Assembly: GCF_048820915.1 (NCBI RefSeq)
Contig: NZ_JBMERR010000008.1
Span: 123,379 to 187,378, forward strand
Length of the DNA: 64,000 nt
DNA from: Cribrihabitans_A pelagius
GTDB lineage: Bacteria > Pseudomonadota > Alphaproteobacteria > Rhodobacterales > Rhodobacteraceae
Direction: 5' to 3'
The stretch's first letter is position 1; each line of letters begins with the position of its first letter. Positions 43,482-52,076 of the stretch are shown in pieces. The translations under genes were made by a program, and so were the position numbers. The notes beneath the pieces are model-generated. The model was not told the DNA's origin and searched no databases. It was given only the letters and a program-made list of their open reading frames with translations.

Positions 43482-44105
43482 TCAGCGGCGGCGGTCGCGG
43501 CGCGAGGACATTGGCTGGAAGGCCACCCCCACATGCGCTTCGCAATAGGGCTTTCCCTGCTGGGTGGGCAGGCCGCAGAACCAGAAATCCTCGGTTGCGG
43601 GATCGCCCACGGGCCATTTGCAGGTGCGCTCGGTCAGTTCCATCAGGCCCAGCTTCTTGGCCTTCTTCTCGACCTCATTCACCTTGGCGAGCGCCTCCGG
43701 GCTGATCTCGTTGGCCGAGGGCTGCGGCGGCAGCGGCTGGCCTGCGGGGATGATCTGGCGGCGCGCCGGGGTGGCGGGCTTGGCGTCAGCCGCGGGCGCT
43801 GCGGCGGCAGGCTGTGCGGCGGCCGCCGGGCGGGCGGGCTCGGTCTTGGGCTGCGGCTTGGGCTTGCTGGCGGCGGGTTTCGGCGCCGCGGCCGCGGCAG
43901 AAGCAGCGGCCGGTGCCGGCTTTTCCTTCGGCTCTGCTGGCTTGGCGCTGCTGCCCGCGGTGCGGTTGGACAGGCCGAGGCGATGCACCTTGCCGATCAC
44001 CGCATTGCGGGTCACCCCGCCCAGCTCCTTGGCGATCTGGCTCGCCGACTGGCCTTCGCCCCACATTTTCTTGAGCAATTCGACGCGCTCGTCAGTCCAG
44101 GACAT
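43482..44105 (-). CDS. gcrA: Cell cycle regulator GcrA
   Basis: Alphaproteobacterial cell-cycle transcription factor that contacts sigma70 and reads CcrM-methylated GANTC sites. The 207-residue protein has the diagnostic N-terminus MSWTDERVELLKKMWGEGQS with the helix-turn-helix ASQIAKELGGVTRNAVIGKV (about 21-40). A long Ala/Pro/Lys linker covers about 52-140. The C-terminal sigma-binding domain has CKWPVGDPATEDFWFCG and KPYCEAHVGVAFQP. GGAAAGG precedes the ATG at 44105. It is divergent from the ABC-2 permease. Confidence 0.96.
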   Translation of the reverse strand: MSWTDERVELLKKMWGEGQSASQIAKELGGVTRNAVIGKVHRLGLSNRTAGSSAKPAEPKEKPAPAAASAAAAAPKPAASKPKPQPKTEPARPAAAAQPAAAAPAADAKPATPARRQIIPAGQPLPPQPSANEISPEALAKVNEVEKKAKKLGLMELTERTCKWPVGDPATEDFWFCGLPTQQGKPYCEAHVGVAFQPMSSRRDRRR

Positions 44106-44275
44106 CTGTTGCCTTTCCAAGCTAATAGCGGCCCCAGGTATCTGCGGCCGCCATCGTATTCCGTGATTGGCCCTTATTCTAATCACTGCGGGCGGAGTTA
44201 CAAGGCGTCTTGCGCCTGAAGCTGAGGCCGCTATGCAGTCAGGGAAACCGCACGAAACGCATCACGGGGGGCATC

Positions 44276-45088
44276 ATGGCAGACCAGGGCTATCAGGTCG
44301 GGCTGGGCGAGCGCAGGTTCGGGCGGATCAACTGGCTGGGGCTGCGCACCCTGGCATGGCGGGAAATCAAGCGCTTCCTGGTGGTCTGGACCCAGACGCT
44401 GCTGGCGCCGCTGGTCACCGCGGCGCTGTTCCTGATGATCTTCAACATCGCGATCGGGCCGCGGCGCGGCGACGTGATGGGGGTGCCCTTTCTCACCTTC
44501 CTGGCGCCGGGCATCCTGATGATGACAGTGATCCAGAACGCTTTTGCCAATACCTCCTCCTCCATCGTGATCGCCAAGGTGCAGGGTAATATCGTCGATA
44601 CGCTGATGCCGCCCCTGTCGGCGCTGGAGATCCTGCTCGGCTATCTCGCCGGAGCAGTGGCGCGCGGGCTGTTCGTGGCATTGGGGATCGGTACCGGGCT
44701 AATGGCGGCGCTGCAGATCGTGCCGGCGCATCCGCTGGCGGCGCTGGTCTTCACCGTGCTGGGCGCTGCATTCCTGGGCGGACTGGGCATCGTCGCGGGC
44801 GTCTTTGCCGAGAAATTCGACCAGATGGCGGCGATCACCAACTTCATCGTGACACCGCTCGCTTTCCTGTCCGGCACTTTTTACTCGGTCGAGGCGCTGC
44901 CGCCGGTGCTGCGCGCGATCTCCCACGCCAACCCGGTGTTCTATCTGATCGACGGGGTGCGATTCGGCGTGATCGGCACCTCCGACAGCCCGCCGCTGCT
45001 GGGGCTTCTGATCTGCAGCGGCGCGACCTTCGCGGTCTGCCTGCTGGCCTGGGCGATGCTGCGCAGCGGCTACCGGCTGAAAGCCTGA
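44276..45088 (+). CDS. ABC-2 type transporter permease, no ATPase alongside
   Basis: A 270-residue permease with six hydrophobic segments; LLAPLVTAALFLMIFNIAIG, LTFLAPGILMMTVIQNAFAN, ILLGYLAGAVARGLFVALGI and FIVTPLAFLSGTFYSVEALP are typical of the YadH/DrrB-like ABC-2 group. The cytoplasmic N-terminus holds LAWREIKRFLVVWTQT. No ATP-binding gene is adjacent, so the partner must be elsewhere. Pairing with the KpsT at 38.4 kb is conceivable but the sequence looks YadH-like rather than KpsM-like. Export substrate unknown. Confidence 0.88.
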   Translation: MADQGYQVGLGERRFGRINWLGLRTLAWREIKRFLVVWTQTLLAPLVTAALFLMIFNIAIGPRRGDVMGVPFLTFLAPGILMMTVIQNAFANTSSSIVIAKVQGNIVDTLMPPLSALEILLGYLAGAVARGLFVALGIGTGLMAALQIVPAHPLAALVFTVLGAAFLGGLGIVAGVFAEKFDQMAAITNFIVTPLAFLSGTFYSVEALPPVLRAISHANPVFYLIDGVRFGVIGTSDSPPLLGLLICSGATFAVCLLAWAMLRSGYRLKA

Positions 45089-45112
45089 GCCGGACCGTCC
45101 CGTCGCCCTGCA

Positions 45113-46360
45113 TCATTGCGCGGGCAGGGGCGGCGTCTCTTCGGCTGCCGGGCCTGCTCTCCCGCGCCCCAGCCGCGGGTGCAGCTTCCCTGCCAGCAGC
45201 GCCGCCACTGCCGCGGCGGCGGCTCCGGCGGCAAATATCCCCGCCACCGGCGCCGCCAGCAGCACCAGCCAGGCCGCTCCCGGCGTCAGGATGCCGGAGA
45301 CATCCCGGTAGCTGGAGTAGACCGCCGACATCTCGGTGCGTTCGGAGGGTTTCACCGCCATCAGGAAGGGGAGTCCGGCGCAAATGTCCAGCTCGATCAG
45401 CGCCGCGGAACCCAGCACCAGCAGAGTGACCGACACCGCAGGCAGCCCGTGCGCCAGGGCCGCGAGGCCGAAGCAGCCGGCCACCATGGCAAAGCCGCTG
45501 CGGATCGCGAAGCGGATCGAGGTTGCCTGCACGAAGCGCTGCAGCAGCGGCGTGCAGAACAGCGCCGCGTTGGTCAGCGACAGCAGGATGCCGCCGAGCT
45601 CCTGCCCCAAGCCGGCGCCGATCGCATAGATCGGCAGGTAGACCACGTAGATCCACCAGCCGCAGGAACGGATCACCGCAAACAGCCACCCCGCCACCAG
45701 CCGCGGCTGCGCCAGGAACCGCGGCAGGAAGGCGAGCGGACTGGCCGCAGGCGCGCCACGGCGGGCCCGCGCAATCTGGCGGCCGTCGCCCATGCGCATC
45801 CGCCAGAACGCCGCCAGCATCACCAGCGCCGCCGCGGCCGAGACCAGGAAGGGCGCGGGCGGCCACCACTCCAGAAGCAGCACCCCGCACATCGGACCGG
45901 CAGTCCAGCCCAGGGCGGAATAGAACATCCGCGAGGTCTCGCAGCGGCCCAGCTCAACCCGGTGGATGTAATCCAGCACGTAGGCGTTGAAGCAGATAAA
46001 GCAGGTGACCGCCGCCACCGTGTTCAGCGCGAGTGCGGCAACCGTGGCCGCGGCTCCGCCAATGAGTGCAGAGGCCGCCGAGGCCACGAACATCAGTGCC
46101 CCCAGCGTGTAGGTCCAGCGCCGCGGCAGCAGCCGGGCCAGCGCCGGCAGCAGCAGCCCGGCGCCAAGCGACAGCACCCCCACCGCGAAATACGACGCCG
46201 ATACCAGCCCCGCATCCCCCAGCGCGCGGTACAGGATCAGCGGAAACACCGAGATCAGGATGCCGCGCACCACCGCTTCAAGTCCGGCCAGCACCGCAAA
46301 GTGGCGGATCGAGGGTACCGGGGCGTGGCGCAGCCATTCGGGAATCCGTCTTTCGTGCAT
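45113..46360 (-). CDS. Major facilitator superfamily transporter
   Basis: A 415-residue protein with about 12 transmembrane segments, from HFAVLAGLEAVVRGILISVF to VAGIFAAGAAAAAVAALLAG. The family loop between TM2 and TM3 is the degenerate ARLLPRRWTYTLG, and AVKPSERTEMSAVYSSYRDV appears in the second half. The start MHERRIPEWLRH gives normal length. The substrate cannot be predicted. It is divergent from argD and convergent with the ABC-2 permease. Confidence 0.87.
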   Translation of the reverse strand: MHERRIPEWLRHAPVPSIRHFAVLAGLEAVVRGILISVFPLILYRALGDAGLVSASYFAVGVLSLGAGLLLPALARLLPRRWTYTLGALMFVASAASALIGGAAATVAALALNTVAAVTCFICFNAYVLDYIHRVELGRCETSRMFYSALGWTAGPMCGVLLLEWWPPAPFLVSAAAALVMLAAFWRMRMGDGRQIARARRGAPAASPLAFLPRFLAQPRLVAGWLFAVIRSCGWWIYVVYLPIYAIGAGLGQELGGILLSLTNAALFCTPLLQRFVQATSIRFAIRSGFAMVAGCFGLAALAHGLPAVSVTLLVLGSAALIELDICAGLPFLMAVKPSERTEMSAVYSSYRDVSGILTPGAAWLVLLAAPVAGIFAAGAAAAAVAALLAGKLHPRLGRGRAGPAAEETPPLPAQ

Positions 46361-46759
46361 CCGCCCGCTCCTTTGCCTCTCCGGGGCAGCTTGGCGGCCG
46401 CGGCCGCGGGGAATTGCCGGAAACCGCCGCAGGCGTCGCTCGCAGGCCGCGCGGGCGGAAAAATTTCCTGCGCCGGACGCAGGACCCTCCGCGGTTGCGG
46501 CGAGCGCCCTGCGGCGGAACGGCAATTGCATCTGTACAAAAGCGCTTTCTTTTTGTTCAAACCTCCATTATGGAACCTCTCCATGATCAAACGCGCACAT
46601 ACCGCTTCGTCGCGACGCCGACGCCGCACGGCCCCTGCCGCCGTTTGATCCTGCGCGCCGCCGCTCGCGGCGCCGCCTCCCCGATTTTTCATCCCCCGAT
46701 TGACCAACCGGCCCGGCTTATGCACAGCTTTGGCCTCCACCTGTAAAAGGATGATCCCG
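46361..46759. other. 399-bp divergent gap between the MFS gene and argD
   Basis: GC-rich near the MFS gene, more A+T-rich from 46530 to 46600 (CTTTCTTTTTGTTC), which is the likely promoter area. I see no reading frame or RNA gene that I can support. Confidence 0.4.
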
Positions 46760-47944
46760 ATGATCCCGTCCGTTCTGCCAACCTACAACCGCGCCCCGCT
46801 CGAATTCGTGAAGGGTGAAGGCGCCTGGCTGATCGAGGCGGACGGGCGCCGATTCCTGGACCTCGGCTCGGGCATTGCGGTGAACGCGCTTGGCCATGCC
46901 CATCCGGCGCTGGTGGCGGCTCTGACCGAGCAGGCCCGGAACCTCTGGCATGTCTCCAACCTGTACCGCATCCCGCAGCAGCAGGCTCTGGCCGACAAGC
47001 TGGTGGAGCACAGCTTTGCCGATACCGTCTTCTTCACCAACTCCGGCACCGAGGCCTGCGAGCTGGCGGTGAAGATGGCGCGCAAGCATTTCTACGATAA
47101 GGACCAGCCGGAACGGGTGGAAATCCTTACCTTTGACGGCTCTTTCCACGGCCGGTCCTCGGCGGGTATTGCCGCAGCTGGGTCCGAGAAGATGACCAAG
47201 GGTTTTGGCCCGTTGCTGCCTGGTTTTGTGCATCTGATGTTCGGGGACCTGGATGGCGTGACCAATGCCATCAGCGAAAAGACCGCCGCGATCATGATCG
47301 AGCCGGTGCAGGGCGAGGGCGGCATCCGGACGGTTCCGGATGCGGAGCTGAAGGCGCTGCGCCGGATCTGCGACGAGCACGGCCTGCTGCTGATCCTCGA
47401 CGAGGTGCAATGCGGCGTCGGCCGCACCGGCCGGTTGTTTGCGCATGAATGGGCGGGCATCGCACCCGACATCATGATGGTGGCCAAGGGCATCGGCGGC
47501 GGCTTCCCGCTGGGCGCGGTACTGGCCACCGAAGATGCGGCCAGCGGCATGACCGCAGGCACCCATGGCTCCACCTACGGCGGCAATCCGCTCGGCTGTG
47601 CGGTGGGCTGCGCGGTCATTGACGTGATCGCCGATCCGGAGTTTCTGGCCGATGTAAACCGCAAGGCGGGGCTGCTGCGGCAGAAGCTGGAAGGGCTGGC
47701 AGCCGACCACCCCGACGTCTTCGAGGACGTGCGCGGCAGCGGCCTGATGCTGGGGCTCAAGTGCAAGGCCGACACCTGCACCAGCGCCGATTTCGTGAAG
47801 CACGGCTACGAGGAGCAGCTGATCACCGTGCCGGCCGCGGACAACGTGGTGCGCCTGCTGCCGCCGCTCACCCTCAGCGACGAGGAGATCGGCGAGGCCG
47901 CCCTTCGCCTCGGCAAGACCGCCGCCCGGATCGAAACCGCCTGA
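46760..47944 (+). CDS. argD: Acetylornithine aminotransferase
   Basis: PLP-dependent class III aminotransferase of arginine synthesis. The 394-residue product starts MIPSVLPTYNRAPLEFVKGE; AAGGAT seven bases ahead favours 46760 over the ATG at 46751. Motifs: LDLGSGIAVNALGHAHP, FTNSGTEACELAVKMARK, TFDGSFHGRS, EPVQGEGG, ILDEVQCGVGRTGRLFAHEW with the PLP lysine in MMVAKGIGGGFPLGA, and HGSTYGGNPLGCAV. It is directly upstream of argF. Confidence 0.95.
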   Translation: MIPSVLPTYNRAPLEFVKGEGAWLIEADGRRFLDLGSGIAVNALGHAHPALVAALTEQARNLWHVSNLYRIPQQQALADKLVEHSFADTVFFTNSGTEACELAVKMARKHFYDKDQPERVEILTFDGSFHGRSSAGIAAAGSEKMTKGFGPLLPGFVHLMFGDLDGVTNAISEKTAAIMIEPVQGEGGIRTVPDAELKALRRICDEHGLLLILDEVQCGVGRTGRLFAHEWAGIAPDIMMVAKGIGGGFPLGAVLATEDAASGMTAGTHGSTYGGNPLGCAVGCAVIDVIADPEFLADVNRKAGLLRQKLEGLAADHPDVFEDVRGSGLMLGLKCKADTCTSADFVKHGYEEQLITVPAADNVVRLLPPLTLSDEEIGEAALRLGKTAARIETA

Positions 47945-47958
47945 TCTTCTTCTGGCCA

Positions 47959-47998
47959 GAAATATCCTCGGGGGTCCGGGGGCAGACAGCCCCCGGCT
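47959..47998. repeat. Short intergenic repeat-like unit with hairpin
   Basis: AAATATCCTCGGGGGTCC is followed by CCGGGGGC/GCCCCCGG (47976-47996, AGACA loop). Units of this form are, to my recollection, frequent between genes of Rhodobacteraceae. Here it separates argD from argF. Confidence 0.45.
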
Positions 47999-48023
47999 TC
48001 CGGCAGAACAAAGCGATAAAGAC

Positions 48024-48950
48024 ATGAACCATTTCCTCGACATCCACAAAACCGATCCCGCGGGCCTGCGCGCCATCATCGACCAGGCCCGCGTCACCAA
48101 GGAGGCGCGCCAGGGCCGGCCGCGCGCGGCGCTTGACGACGAACTGCCGCTGAAGGACAGGATGGTGGCGCTGATCTTCGAGAAACCCTCGACCCGGACC
48201 CGCGTCTCCTTCGACGTCGGCGTGCGGCAGATGGGCGGGCAGACCATGGTGCTTTCCGGCAATGACATGCAGCTTGGCCATGGCGAAACCATCGCCGACA
48301 CCGCCCGGGTGCTCAGCCGCTATGTCGACATGATCATGATCCGCACCTTCGACGAAAGCGTGCTGAATGAGATGGCCGAATACGCCGATGTGCCGGTGAT
48401 CAACGGGCTCACCGACCGCACCCACCCCTGCCAGATCATGGCCGACGTGCTCACCTTTGAGGAGCACCGCGGCCCGATCAAGGGCAAGAAAGTGGTCTGG
48501 GCGGGCGACGGCAACAACGTCTGCGCGTCGTTCATCCATGCCGCAGGGCAGTTCGGCTTCGACTTCACCTTCACCGGCCCGGCGCAGCTTGACCCAGAGG
48601 AAGAGTTCGCAGGTCTTGCGCGCAAGGCAGGATCCAAGGTGGTGATCGAGCGCGACCCGGTGAAAGCGGTCGAAGGCGCCGATCTGGTGGTTGCCGACAC
48701 GTGGGTCTCGATGCACGACAGCCAGTCGTCGAAAGAGCGCCGCCACAACATGCTGCGGCCCTATCAGGTCAATGACGCGCTGATGGCCCATGCCAAGCCG
48801 GACGCGCTGTTCATGCACTGCCTGCCCGCCCACCGCGAGGAAGAGGTGACTTCCGCGGTGATGGACGGCCCGCAATCAGTGATCTTCGACGAGGCGGAAA
48901 ACCGGCTGCACGCGCAAAAGGCGATCATGCGCTGGTGTCTGGACGTCTGA
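48024..48950 (+). CDS. argF: Ornithine carbamoyltransferase, anabolic
   Basis: Forms citrulline from ornithine and carbamoyl phosphate. The 308-residue protein contains the carbamoyl-phosphate site S56TRTR60 in FEKPSTRTRVSFD, the HPCQ motif in DRTHPCQIMAD, and the ornithine site with FMHCLPAHREEEV near residue 266. The SMG-loop context DTWVSMHD is present. Length is normal for the anabolic enzyme. It lies 79 bp after argD. Its second substrate is made by CarAB (carB at 12-15 kb). Confidence 0.96.
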   Translation: MNHFLDIHKTDPAGLRAIIDQARVTKEARQGRPRAALDDELPLKDRMVALIFEKPSTRTRVSFDVGVRQMGGQTMVLSGNDMQLGHGETIADTARVLSRYVDMIMIRTFDESVLNEMAEYADVPVINGLTDRTHPCQIMADVLTFEEHRGPIKGKKVVWAGDGNNVCASFIHAAGQFGFDFTFTGPAQLDPEEEFAGLARKAGSKVVIERDPVKAVEGADLVVADTWVSMHDSQSSKERRHNMLRPYQVNDALMAHAKPDALFMHCLPAHREEEVTSAVMDGPQSVIFDEAENRLHAQKAIMRWCLDV

Positions 48951-49136
48951 GTTGCGGCCTGCGGGTGTGCGGGCGGCGGTCGGATCCACCGGCCGCGCGC
49001 CTGACAGGGGCGGCGCCTTCGCCCGCGCGGGGCGGCTCACCGGCCGACTGACGCGGATGTGACTGTAGCGCCGGGCGCTTGCCGTCTTGCGGCCGCGCTC
49101 CAAGTATCACGGCAGAGATTGAAATGGGGGACCTCC

Positions 49137-49856
49137 ATGGGAGACCACGCCAGCAAACCTGCCGCGTTGATCATCGGAGCCGGGCCCGGTCTGTCAGCCT
49201 CCTTTGCCCGGGAACTGGGCCGGGCGGGATATGCGCCGCACCTGGCGGCGCGCAGCCCCGGCCATCTGTCCGCACTGGCAGAGGAGACCGGCGCCACCCT
49301 GCACCAGCTCGACGGCACCGACGCCGAGGCCGTGGCGCAGCTGGTGGCGGCGCTGCCGGGTGATCTGCGCGTGGCCTGCTATAATGCTTCCGCCCTGCAG
49401 CGGGGGCCGATCGCCGAACTGGATCCCGAAACCGTCCGAAAGGCGGTCGAGGTGACCGCTTTCGGGTCCTTTCTGCTGGGGCGGGCCGCTGCCGGGCGGA
49501 TGCTGGCGCAGCAGCCGGAAAACGGCCGGCTGGGCACCATTCTGTTCACCGGGGCATCGGCCGGGGTGAAGGGTTTCGCCAATTCCGCGCCCTTCGCCAT
49601 GGGCAAGTTCGCGCAGCGCGGCCTGGCGCAATCCATGGCGCGGGAACTGCACGCTAAGGGAATCCACGTGGCCTGGGTCAACATCGACGGGGCCATCAGC
49701 ACGCCGGAGCGGGCCAAAAAGGCGCAATCCGAAGGCAAGGCAGCCAGCCTGCTCGACCCGGATGCGATTGCCCGCGCCTACATGACCCTGATTGATCAGG
49801 ACCGCTCCGCCTGGAGCGACGAGCTGGTGCTGCGGCCTTGGGTCGAGACCTTTTGA
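49137..49856 (+). CDS. Short-chain dehydrogenase/reductase with atypical active site
   Basis: A 239-residue Rossmann-fold protein. The cofactor loop is GAGPGLSASFA (14-24) and the structural NASA-like motif is CYNASAL. The serine of the catalytic triad is S141 in FTGASAGVKG. The usual YxxxK is F153-A-M-G-K157, so the catalytic tyrosine is replaced by phenylalanine. Related SDRs with FAxxKFAxRGLAQSxARE are known to me from other proteobacteria, so this is a subfamily trait rather than a mutation. Activity may be altered or non-classical. Monocistronic, closed by a terminator. Confidence 0.87.
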   Translation: MGDHASKPAALIIGAGPGLSASFARELGRAGYAPHLAARSPGHLSALAEETGATLHQLDGTDAEAVAQLVAALPGDLRVACYNASALQRGPIAELDPETVRKAVEVTAFGSFLLGRAAAGRMLAQQPENGRLGTILFTGASAGVKGFANSAPFAMGKFAQRGLAQSMARELHAKGIHVAWVNIDGAISTPERAKKAQSEGKAASLLDPDAIARAYMTLIDQDRSAWSDELVLRPWVETF

Positions 49857-49864
49857 AGCGGCAA

Positions 49865-49898
49865 GAAAAAGCCCCCGCAACCGAAGGGCGCGGGGGCT
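49865..49898. terminator. Bidirectional terminator between the SDR and pit genes
   Basis: AGCCCCCGC (49870-49878) pairs with GCGGGGGCT (49890-49898) over an 11-nt loop; five As precede the stem, giving a T-tract on the minus strand for the phosphate transporter gene. Confidence 0.8.
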
Positions 49899-49920
49899 TG
49901 CTGTCTCTGTAGCGGTGAGG

Positions 49921-51402
49921 TCAGCCGACCATTGTGTTCAGCAGCAGATAGATCAACGCCGACAGCAGCGCCGCGGCCGGCACGGTGATGACCCAGGCGG
50001 CGACGATGGTCATGAAGTGGCTGCGGCGCACCAGCTTGCGGCGGCGGCGTTCCTCGGGGGCAATGCGCTTTTCTGCCGGGCGGCCCGCGGCGGATTTCTT
50101 CAGACGGCGCTCCATATGCCATTCGCGGAAGAAGCCGACGCCAAACACCGCGCCCACCGCGATATGGGTGGAGGAGACCGGCAGGCCCAGCCAGCTTGCC
50201 ACGATCACGGTGATCGCTGCCGACAGCGACACGCAATAGGCGCGCATCGGGTTCAGCTTGGTGATCTGGCTTCCGACCATGCGGATCAGCTTGGGGCCGA
50301 ACAGGAACAGGCCGAAGGAAATGCCAAAGGCGCCGATCACCATCACCCAGGTTGGGATGGTCACCTTGGCGGCCGCGGCGCCGAACTCGGTTGCATGCAC
50401 GATGGCGGCCAGCGGGCCGACCGCGTTGGCGACGTCATTGGCGCCATGGGCAAAGGACAGGAGGCCGGCGGAGATCACCAAGGGCAGTCCGAACAGCGCC
50501 TTCAGCGACTTGTTGCGGTTCTCCATGCCTTTGGACTGGCGCTTGATAAGCGGCGCGGTCGCCACATAGCAGAGCGCGCCCGCGGCGGCGCCGATCAGCA
50601 GCGCGGTCTGCAGGTCGATCTTGACGATGCGCTTCAGCCCCTTCAGCGCCAGGTAGGAGGCAAAGGCCCCCGCCATGATCCCCACCAGCACCGGCACCCA
50701 GCGCCGAGCGGCGGCGATCTTGTCGTCCTGGTAGATGATCTTGGCCTTGATGAAGGCGAGGAACAGCGCCGCGATCACGCCGCCCAGAACCGGCGAGATC
50801 ACCCAGCTGGCGGCGATCTTGCCCATGGTGGGCCAGTTCACCGCAGCAGTGCCCGCGGCGGCAACACCGGCGCCCAGCACGCCTCCGACCACCGAATGGG
50901 TTGTGGAGACCGGGGCACCGACCCAGGTCGCCAGATTCACCCAGAGCGCCGAGGAGATCAGCGCCGCCATCATCGCCCAGATGAAGATGTTGCCGCTGGC
51001 AACTGCGGTGGGGTCGATGATGCCCTTGGAGATGGTGGAGACCACGTCGCCGCCGGCCAGGAGCGCGCCTGCGCTTTCCGCCACGGCAGCGATCACGATG
51101 GCGCCGCCCATGGTCAGCGCATTGGCGCCGACTGCAGGCCCCATGTTGTTGGCGACGTCATTGGCGCCGATGTTGATCGCCATATAGGCGCCGAAGGCGG
51201 CGGCGGCGATCACCACCAGACTGGTGGAGGAGCCGCCGAACAGCACGCCTGCAGCCAGCCCGGCGAGAACAATGAAGGCCAGCGCGATCCCCGGCGCCAC
51301 CAGCGGGCGGGAGACATAGGAGGTGGCCAGTTCCAGCTGGGAGATCCGGTTCAGATCCTTGTCCAGCGTATTCCATTGCGTGCGCTCAGGTGCATCGCTC
51401 AT
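49921..51402 (-). CDS. pit: Low-affinity inorganic phosphate transporter, PiT family
   Basis: A 493-residue membrane protein that imports metal-phosphate with a cation. The duplicated PiT signature is present as INIGANDVANNMGPAVG near residue 77 and FAHGANDVANAVGPLAA near 320. About ten to twelve hydrophobic segments flank a cytoplasmic loop (KRQSKGMENRNKSLKA). A second basic loop EKRIAPEERRRRKLVRR precedes the last helix. The start MSDAPERTQWN is family-like. No PhoU-like DUF47 partner is adjacent. Confidence 0.94.
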   Translation of the reverse strand: MSDAPERTQWNTLDKDLNRISQLELATSYVSRPLVAPGIALAFIVLAGLAAGVLFGGSSTSLVVIAAAAFGAYMAINIGANDVANNMGPAVGANALTMGGAIVIAAVAESAGALLAGGDVVSTISKGIIDPTAVASGNIFIWAMMAALISSALWVNLATWVGAPVSTTHSVVGGVLGAGVAAAGTAAVNWPTMGKIAASWVISPVLGGVIAALFLAFIKAKIIYQDDKIAAARRWVPVLVGIMAGAFASYLALKGLKRIVKIDLQTALLIGAAAGALCYVATAPLIKRQSKGMENRNKSLKALFGLPLVISAGLLSFAHGANDVANAVGPLAAIVHATEFGAAAAKVTIPTWVMVIGAFGISFGLFLFGPKLIRMVGSQITKLNPMRAYCVSLSAAITVIVASWLGLPVSSTHIAVGAVFGVGFFREWHMERRLKKSAAGRPAEKRIAPEERRRRKLVRRSHFMTIVAAWVITVPAAALLSALIYLLLNTMVG

Positions 51403-51474
51403 CTTGCATAGTCCCGGTTGAGGCAGGTTGCGCAGGCGCCTAGCCTCCTGTCCAAGCAGGTGCAAGCATTCGTC

Positions 51475-51498
51475 GTAAAAATGTCACATAATTTTTAC
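51475..51498 (-). promoter_or_regulatory. AT-rich inverted repeat upstream of pit
   Basis: GTAAAAAT (51475-51482) and ATTTTTAC (51491-51498) form a perfect 8-bp inverted repeat with an 8-bp spacer, overlapping the Nudix stop codon. TGTCACA and TTTTACA within it are 11 bp apart, loosely like the two halves of a Pho box. It lies 73 bp ahead of the pit start. Confidence 0.3.
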
Positions 51499-51953
51499 AA
51501 TTGGCGCAAAATGGCCTGCAGTTGCGGCTCATGCACCAGTTCCGCGGCTTGTTCCGGCGCCATCCACTCGCGCTTGCGGCTGCCGGCTTCGGGATAGTCA
51601 TCGGCCAGTTCCAGCACTTCAGCGGAGAAGACCAGCGTGGTCACCGGCTCCCCGGTGCCGTTGTCGCGGCGCTTGTGGTAGAAATATTCGCCGATCGGCT
51701 CGGGCGAAATATCGGCCCGGGCGACGCCGGCTTCTTCCCAGGCTTCCTGCAACGCGGAGCCGGGTCCGTCCTTGCCGGTGATCGGCCAGCCCTTGGGGAT
51801 GATCCAGCGCCCGGTGCCGAGGCTGGTGATCATCAGCACCTCCTTGCCGACCGCGCCCTGGCGGTAGCAGAGCGCGGCAACTTGCAATCGGTTCGGTCTC
51901 AGCAACAGGGGCCTGAGGATTTCCTCCCAGGCCCGGGTCAGAGTGCGGGTCAT
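51495..51953 (-). CDS. Nudix hydrolase
   Basis: A 152-residue protein with a Nudix box GKDGPGSALQEAWEEAGV (about 63-80) within WIIPKGWPITGK and its following strand. The N-terminus LLRPNRLQVAALCYRQGA resembles diphosphoinositol-polyphosphate-hydrolase-like Nudix proteins. The substrate is unknown. It ends 93 bp before the pit start on the same strand. Confidence 0.9.
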   Translation of the reverse strand: MTRTLTRAWEEILRPLLLRPNRLQVAALCYRQGAVGKEVLMITSLGTGRWIIPKGWPITGKDGPGSALQEAWEEAGVARADISPEPIGEYFYHKRRDNGTGEPVTTLVFSAEVLELADDYPEAGSRKREWMAPEQAAELVHEPQLQAILRQL

Positions 51954-52076
51954 GCCTGCTCAGCCTTTGCGGTGTTTTTGTGTGCCGTCGGATCAAGTGG
52001 ACAGATAATATAGAGGAAGACTCTGAATGCAAGGTTAACGCCCCGCCCGCAGGGGCCTGGCGGGTCCTGCGGGCGC

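Noticed and set aside
43482..44105. Frameshift or low-complexity artefact in the Ala/Pro-rich part of gcrA
   Set aside because: The frame is continuous, and both the N-terminal DNA-binding and C-terminal sigma-binding ends are intact; a long linker is normal for GcrA.
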